A DNA stretch of 34,154 nucleotides from contig BFEA01000305.1 of NCBI GenBank assembly GCA_003427395.1, forward strand, positions 687,269 to 721,422, given 5' to 3'. The notes under the pieces were generated by a model. It saw only the letters and a list, made by a program, of their open reading frames with translations. It did no database searches and had not been told where the DNA came from. Numbering within the stretch: the stretch's first letter is position 1; each line of letters opens with the position of its first letter. Origin of the DNA: Chara braunii. Taxonomy: Eukaryota > Streptophyta > Charophyceae > Charales > Characeae. Made by a program: the position numbers and the translations under genes. Positions 30,116 through 34,154 of the stretch are shown in pieces.

Positions 30116-31350
30116 ACAAGGATATATAAATTTTGCATACATGGTTCTTTGTTTTATTCGTTTTTACCGTTTTGTTTTTTTTGTCGAGGAGGGGTTCCTT
30201 ATTACTAAAAAAACAATAACAACAAATTCGCAACAAGAGCAGTACGTAAGGGCGCGGTAGTGGGCTGACTGAATAGCAGAAGTAGGAAAGGGAGCATTGC
30301 TCATTTGCGCCCCTTGCCTCAGGGTGCTGATTATGCCTAGTAAGGTAGTTGTAGGCTAGCGTTGCGTATCACCAACACACCCACGACAGTTTTTGGCGAA
30401 CCGATGCCGCTCTCGTGCGCCGAAATTGGATAGTGCTAGCGTGTGTGTTTTTTTTACTAATTACGGACACCATTTTGGAGAGGTTAGCCTAAGCACCTCA
30501 GCCCCCTGCCCTTTCGGTTGTCAACACTTCTTTCATACAAGGGTGGGGTTGTGTATTTCAAGCCTTGTGGCAATACTTGAGTGCACAGGGTCAGATACTA
30601 GTTTTTTTTCATGCAAGGGTTGGGTCGTTTATTTCAAACCTTGTGGCAATACTTTGGTGGACAGATTCGGATACAAATGTCTTGTATTTTATTTTCATTG
30701 TTTGACAACTCTCATATTAGTACCTCCAAGTTTGAAAGTAATTAACTAAAAGTATAAGCAAAAAAAATGTAAAGTTTTGCAATGCTCTCACTATTTCCAG
30801 GTTGAATTTTTAGGTCCCTTGTTCATCATTTTTCACGATTAAGTCCCTTTGGGACATTTGTAGACAATGGAACGATACACGAAAGATAAGTGTCGCCCCT
30901 GCGAAAGGATGACACACATATTGTACTGCCTTTCCCATATATCGGCCACGCAACAAGAATTTATTAGAAGTGTTTCTAATGGGATGACTTAAGGCGCTCG
31001 CGTAGTGCCCCATTCGTTTATCCTTTTCGCTCCTTGTTATCAGTCGCAATTTTCCGAGGTACTGGTGGTTTTAGAAGTTCCCTTCCTTGAAAAAAAAAAA
31101 AAAAAAAAAAAAAAAATCCACAGCTCAACGTCCCTTTTCGGGCATACTCACAGTAGGCCCTCTAAATCACAAAATTGCTATTGCCCCTAGACCCTGTCCT
31201 CCCTTTAAGAGGACTACATTTGGCGGCTGCTTTTGTGATTTAGCGGTACTCTTGCTTCCAATGAACTGAGATAGTCGTTTGGATCCTCGTGGTCGGTATT
31301 AGTGGGATCTTAAACCAACACGGGTGTGACTGCGAGTGTGAGTGGCTTAT
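30116..31350. other. no recognised gene; two small repeats
   Basis: A 76-bp direct duplication (cat(a/g)caagggt...gccttgtggcaatact, 30534 and 30610) is followed by an A27 run at 31090-31116. ctaaatcacaaaa (31162) and ttttgtgatttag (31231) form a 13-bp perfect inverted repeat that may mark a tiny MITE. An open frame (30393-30749) spans the duplication and has no recognised motif. Confidence 0.5.
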
Positions 31351-32073
31351 GCGTGGTGTGTGAGAGTGATGGCTCTACACACTATGGTTACTGGACTCGG
31401 ATCGGGGTGGAGGACAATGAAAAGGGAGACGCTGTTGTTGGCAAAAGCTCCGTCCTTGTGTTAGTCGGGCCCCCACCGGCAGCCTCAACCCTGCACCATC
31501 TAAAGCATTAGGGCAAGGGGCGACATGCAATTCCCTCCCTCCACCGAGAGAGGTAACCGCCCTTCCCCAGAGGTAGATAGCTATGCTTGCAGGGGTCTCA
31601 TGTATAGGCTTAGGAGTAGTGCTCGTCGATCGTGAAAGATAAATAAGATATGTTCCATGACATGGCAAAAGGCAGTTAGGAATGGAGAGCAAAATATGCA
31701 TACAGTTGTACCCCGATGAGGAGAAGGCAAATTAAAAAATAAAAAATTGATGATATCTTTTCATTTTTTTTTTGAAGGCTAATTCTTTGATAGCCCAACC
31801 ATTTCAAGTACTTGTCAAATTTGGACAGGAGATGGCCCCCCAGGCCTTTCTTTCTCATCACTGTAGTATTACGTTGTCACGCCAGTGTGACCTCGCCCGA
31901 AGTTGACAGCGCACTCGAGGGTAGAGTTGAGTCCTTGCCCGAGAGAGCGGAGCGTGCGGTGTGTTGACAACGGGGTGCAACCTCGTGGGGCCTGGGTGTG
32001 CGCGGCATTGCAGGCCAGCTGGACGTGCGGCCCCTCGTCCCCTTACTTTTTTTTTTCTGCCCCTCGTGTTTTC
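31351..32073. other. no feature recognised
   Basis: Short ORFs only. No motif, hairpin or RNA gene that I can support. Confidence 0.3.
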
Positions 32074-32165
32074 CTGTGTAGCACACCGAACATGTTCGGC
32101 GCCCCACCGAGCAGCCGAACGCGTTCGGGCGCTCGGCCGAGCGCGAACCGAACATGTTCGGCCGA
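32074..32165. repeat. second copy of the CTGTGTAGCA/CCGAAC-GTTCGG end
   Basis: ctgtgtagcacaccgaacat is identical to 28436 onward. Perfect 14-bp palindromes lie at 32086-32099, 32115-32128 (centre GCGC in place of CATG) and 32148-32161. The matching right end was not found, so this is a partial or rearranged copy. Confidence 0.7.
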
Positions 32166-32227
32166 GCGCAAATTAGAGGGTTGCCGAGCTCGTCCTCGTG
32201 TGTGTGTGGGGTGTGGGGTGTTTGTGG

Positions 32228-32422
32228 GGTACCGAGCCCCTCGTCCCCTTTATATATAATTTGTGGGGTACCGAGCCCAAACATTTTTTATATATATAGG
32301 GGCTGAAATAGACCCCTATATATATATAAAAAATAAATTAAAAATAAAAACATAAAAATGTTTGGGCTCGGTCTATTTCGGGTCACGTTCGGGCTCGGTA
32401 CCGAGCCCCTCGTCCCCTTTAT
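32228..32422. repeat. direct repeat pair flanking nested hairpins
   Basis: ggtaccgagcccctcgtccc plus ctttat occurs at 32228 and 32397 (offset 169). Between them ccgagcccaaacat (32271-32284) pairs with atgtttgggctcgg (32358-32371). Inside that, tatatataggggctg...gacccctatatata pairs across 32284-32333. Confidence 0.8.
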
Positions 32423-32425
32423 TAA

Positions 32426-32427
<2 letters not shown>

Positions 32428-32486
<59 letters not shown>

Positions 32487-32487
32487 T
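32428..32487. repeat. (ATT)n microsatellite, ~20 units
   Basis: A pure ATT/TTA trinucleotide run. Poly-Ile and poly-Asn frames are translations of it. Confidence 0.97.
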
Positions 32488-32489
32488 CT

Positions 32490-33320
32490 ACTTTTATTTT
32501 TACCATTGTCTTTGACTTGGTGATCTGTTCCGAGGCCGATGTCAGGACCGATAGGCCTGGCTCGGCTGCTACTTTGCCGGACACGGGTGGCCGTTACGGC
32601 AGTCGAGGACCTTGAGCACATGGCTCTTTGGAGGGCCTGCTCGAGTTCCTGTGTGTCCTGAATGCTGGCAATTTTTTCTCTATCAGCCCGTCTTGAAACT
32701 CGGACTGAGAAGGTCAACGCGCGTGAAGGTCAGTGGGTGATTGGCCCACACGCAGGGGAAACCGGGGTGGCGGAGCTCGCTGTGGGTGCAGTCCGCCACC
32801 CGCCATATGCTATGAGAGGTGTGAGTAGTATGAGCCTGACCGTTGAGGTTCGACAACGGAGAACTATGCTTTTGGCACAGCGAGCCAAAAAGGGGGGCTG
32901 CCGCGATGCTGGTTGTGCGGCCCAAGCTGTTGCAACCTGGGGGGCAGGGGCCATAGGGGCCCACTGGTCACACAGAACCGCCTCCACATTGACCCTCAAA
33001 GTTCCATTTTTGAATATTTGTCGCTGCCACCAAGATCTGCATCGGGACCCGCTTCACCCAGGCTCACGCTGCTGGCTTAGCAGCAGGTCTGCGCCCTTCA
33101 GCCGCTTCACCCAAGCTCACACTGCTGGCTTAGCAGCGGGTCTGCGCCCTTCAGCCCGCCGCAGCGTTGGAGCTGCCTGGGGCCCTGCGGTGCTGTTTTT
33201 TCAGGGGACTTCGGCCGGCAGGTGGGCTGTTACTCATTCCTTAGCGGAGATCGACTTTCGTGATCACCGTTCTGCTGGTTGTATAGGTCGGCACCTTTTG
33301 TGGTATCTGGATTAGCCCAC
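32490..33320. other. GC-richer region with unassigned ORFs and a 53-bp duplication
   Basis: The plus ORF 32662-33315 (ATG, 217 aa) and minus frames over the same bases are all open, as expected in GC-rich DNA, and none has a recognised motif. A minus-strand peptide EKIASIQDTQELEQALQRAM (about 32690-32630) looks protein-like. gcttcaccca(g/a)gctcac(g/a)ctg...cttcagcc is a 53-bp tandem pair at 33051 and 33104, inside the plus ORF. Confidence 0.35.
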
Positions 33321-33435
33321 ATTTTGACATTAGGCAGAGCGAACGAACCTGGACGGGATCTGGCGCAGGGTGCATGCGGGGCGAGGAAGAAGGAGCAACG
33401 AGGGGAAGAAGCTATGGCGGGAGTGAAAATTATAC

Positions 33436-33720
33436 AGCCCGCCCGTTCCTTGATGGAATCAGGCGGGGAGAGACAGTAGGTTGGGGTTTTGGCATAGGGC
33501 GAATGCAATGGTAGGGTTAGTTTGGTCAGAGAGTTAGTGTAGAAAGAGTTAGTGGAGAAAAGTGGTGCGCGGAGATGGCGGAGAACAAAGGAGAAGAAAG
33601 GTAGAAAAAACAATATCTCGCTCGATTCTCAACAGAATCGGGCGAGGAAACATGCTAACTGGGGGGTTTTGGCCGTTGCGAGTTGAATGGGATCGTTAGT
33701 TTGGCCGGTGGATTGTTGGT
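33436..33720. repeat. diverged duplication carrying a hairpin in each copy
   Basis: Copy 1 (about 33436-33540) has cccgcccgttcc ttgat ggaatcaggcggg followed by ggttggggttttggc and agggttagtttgg. Copy 2 (about 33617-33715) has ctcgctcgattc tcaaca gaatcgggcgag followed by ggggggttttggc and atcgttagtttgg. The hairpin sits in the same place in both copies, offset about 180 bp. Confidence 0.65.
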
Positions 33721-33789
33721 TTGGGCGCTACGAAGGTGATGGGCTGCGCGGAGCTATCGAGCAGCAGGATCATGAGGGAGCGAAAATTT

Positions 33790-34123
33790 GGAATCATGTC
33801 GTCATTGCCTCACAATCATAGTCCTTGCTATCAGCTTTCGAGGTTAGGATCTTTGTGATCACTTTAGTATTATGGTTTTCCTTACTCCTTGTTTCTTTTG
33901 TCTTCCCTCTTGTCCCGTCTTGTTTCACTTCTCACACACACACCTCGCTTGACAGCTCATTCCCTCGTATGTTCCCTTCCTCGTTTCCATAGTTTGCAAT
34001 AATATAAGTTGTATGCTTTCTCTTATCCTGTCTACCTTCTATTTTCTTTCCCCTCATCCCTTGTTTTTTGTGGATTACCTGTTTCCGTATTTTTTCTTTC
34101 TCCGCTGTCTTTTACCTTTCCCG

Positions 34124-34127
<4 letters not shown>
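33790..34127. other. pyrimidine-rich region, no gene recognised
   Basis: T/C-rich plus strand with no ORF of note. An acacacac run lies near 33935. Confidence 0.5.

Positions 34128-34154
<27 letters not shown>
34128..34154. repeat. poly(T) at window end
   Basis: 27 consecutive T up to the last base. Either an assembly stop in a homopolymer or the edge of a poly(A)-bearing sequence on the other strand. Confidence 0.95.

Noticed and set aside
32288-32717. Poly-Ile and poly-Asn ORFs
   Set aside because: Translation of the (ATT)n microsatellite with short flanks.
32662-33315. 217-aa plus-strand ORF as a gene
   Set aside because: Competing minus-strand frames are equally open. It spans a 53-bp tandem duplication and shows no motif, so I kept it only as an unassigned region.
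1-34154. tRNA or rRNA genes
   Set aside because: I looked for T-loop (GGTTCRANYCC) and conserved rRNA words on both strands by eye and found no convincing cloverleaf or rRNA segment. A covariance-model scan would be decisive.

Overview
The window looks like a stretch of a large, repeat-rich eukaryotic nuclear genome. It contains long simple-sequence tracts, decayed LINE and Ty3/gypsy retrotransposon coding regions, several inverted-repeat DNA elements, and no intact conserved host gene. A green-lineage genome (a charophyte-like alga would fit) is my best guess from the style of the transposable elements, but nothing here proves the species. The left end lies inside a 91-bp tandem array with a one-base N gap, and the right end stops in a run of 27 T. 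The window may therefore be a whole scaffold bounded by repeats. Most open reading frames over 60 codons are low-complexity or antisense shadows. || Layout. 1-544: 91-bp tandem array. 604-880: polypurine tract. 890-4300: anonymous diverged repeats, including a duplication offset by about 1.4 kb, recurrent CAGTCCG hairpins and a 26-bp minisatellite. 4648-4870: 112-bp tandem duplication. 4842-5390: an unrecognised minus-strand ORF. 6941-7520: inverted-repeat DNA element with very long arms and a possible 9-bp target duplication. 7886-8578: unrecognised minus-strand reading frame broken by one stop. 10661-11086: small inverted-repeat element. 12649-14690: 5'-truncated, frameshifted LINE on the minus strand. 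|| 15940-17760: a large composite foldback structure of TTGA repeats, GGAGGAGCGG-type repeats and a conserved central palindrome. A diverged relative follows at 17850-18030. 18304-18696: a small acidic ORF with a good eukaryotic start context. 18773-19845: an element whose relative at 29086-about 30115 carries the same left flank but an inverted core. 20740-23645: a degenerate gene of the DUF7869-type family. 23670-24470: a second foldback composite, directly followed by a minus-strand Ty3/gypsy remnant (24470-27895) with gag-, protease-, RNase H- and integrase-like parts but no recognisable reverse transcriptase. || 27895-32500 holds AT-rich DNA and short inverted-repeat elements, two of them carrying CCGAAC-GTTCGG palindromes. 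32500-34154 is GC-richer, then pyrimidine-rich, with short duplications and no recognised gene. || There is no operon-like cooperation between genes. The window reads as a graveyard of nested mobile elements. The most noteworthy items are the foldback family with its conserved palindromic core, the decayed DUF7869-type gene beside it, and the pair of elements with inverted cores.
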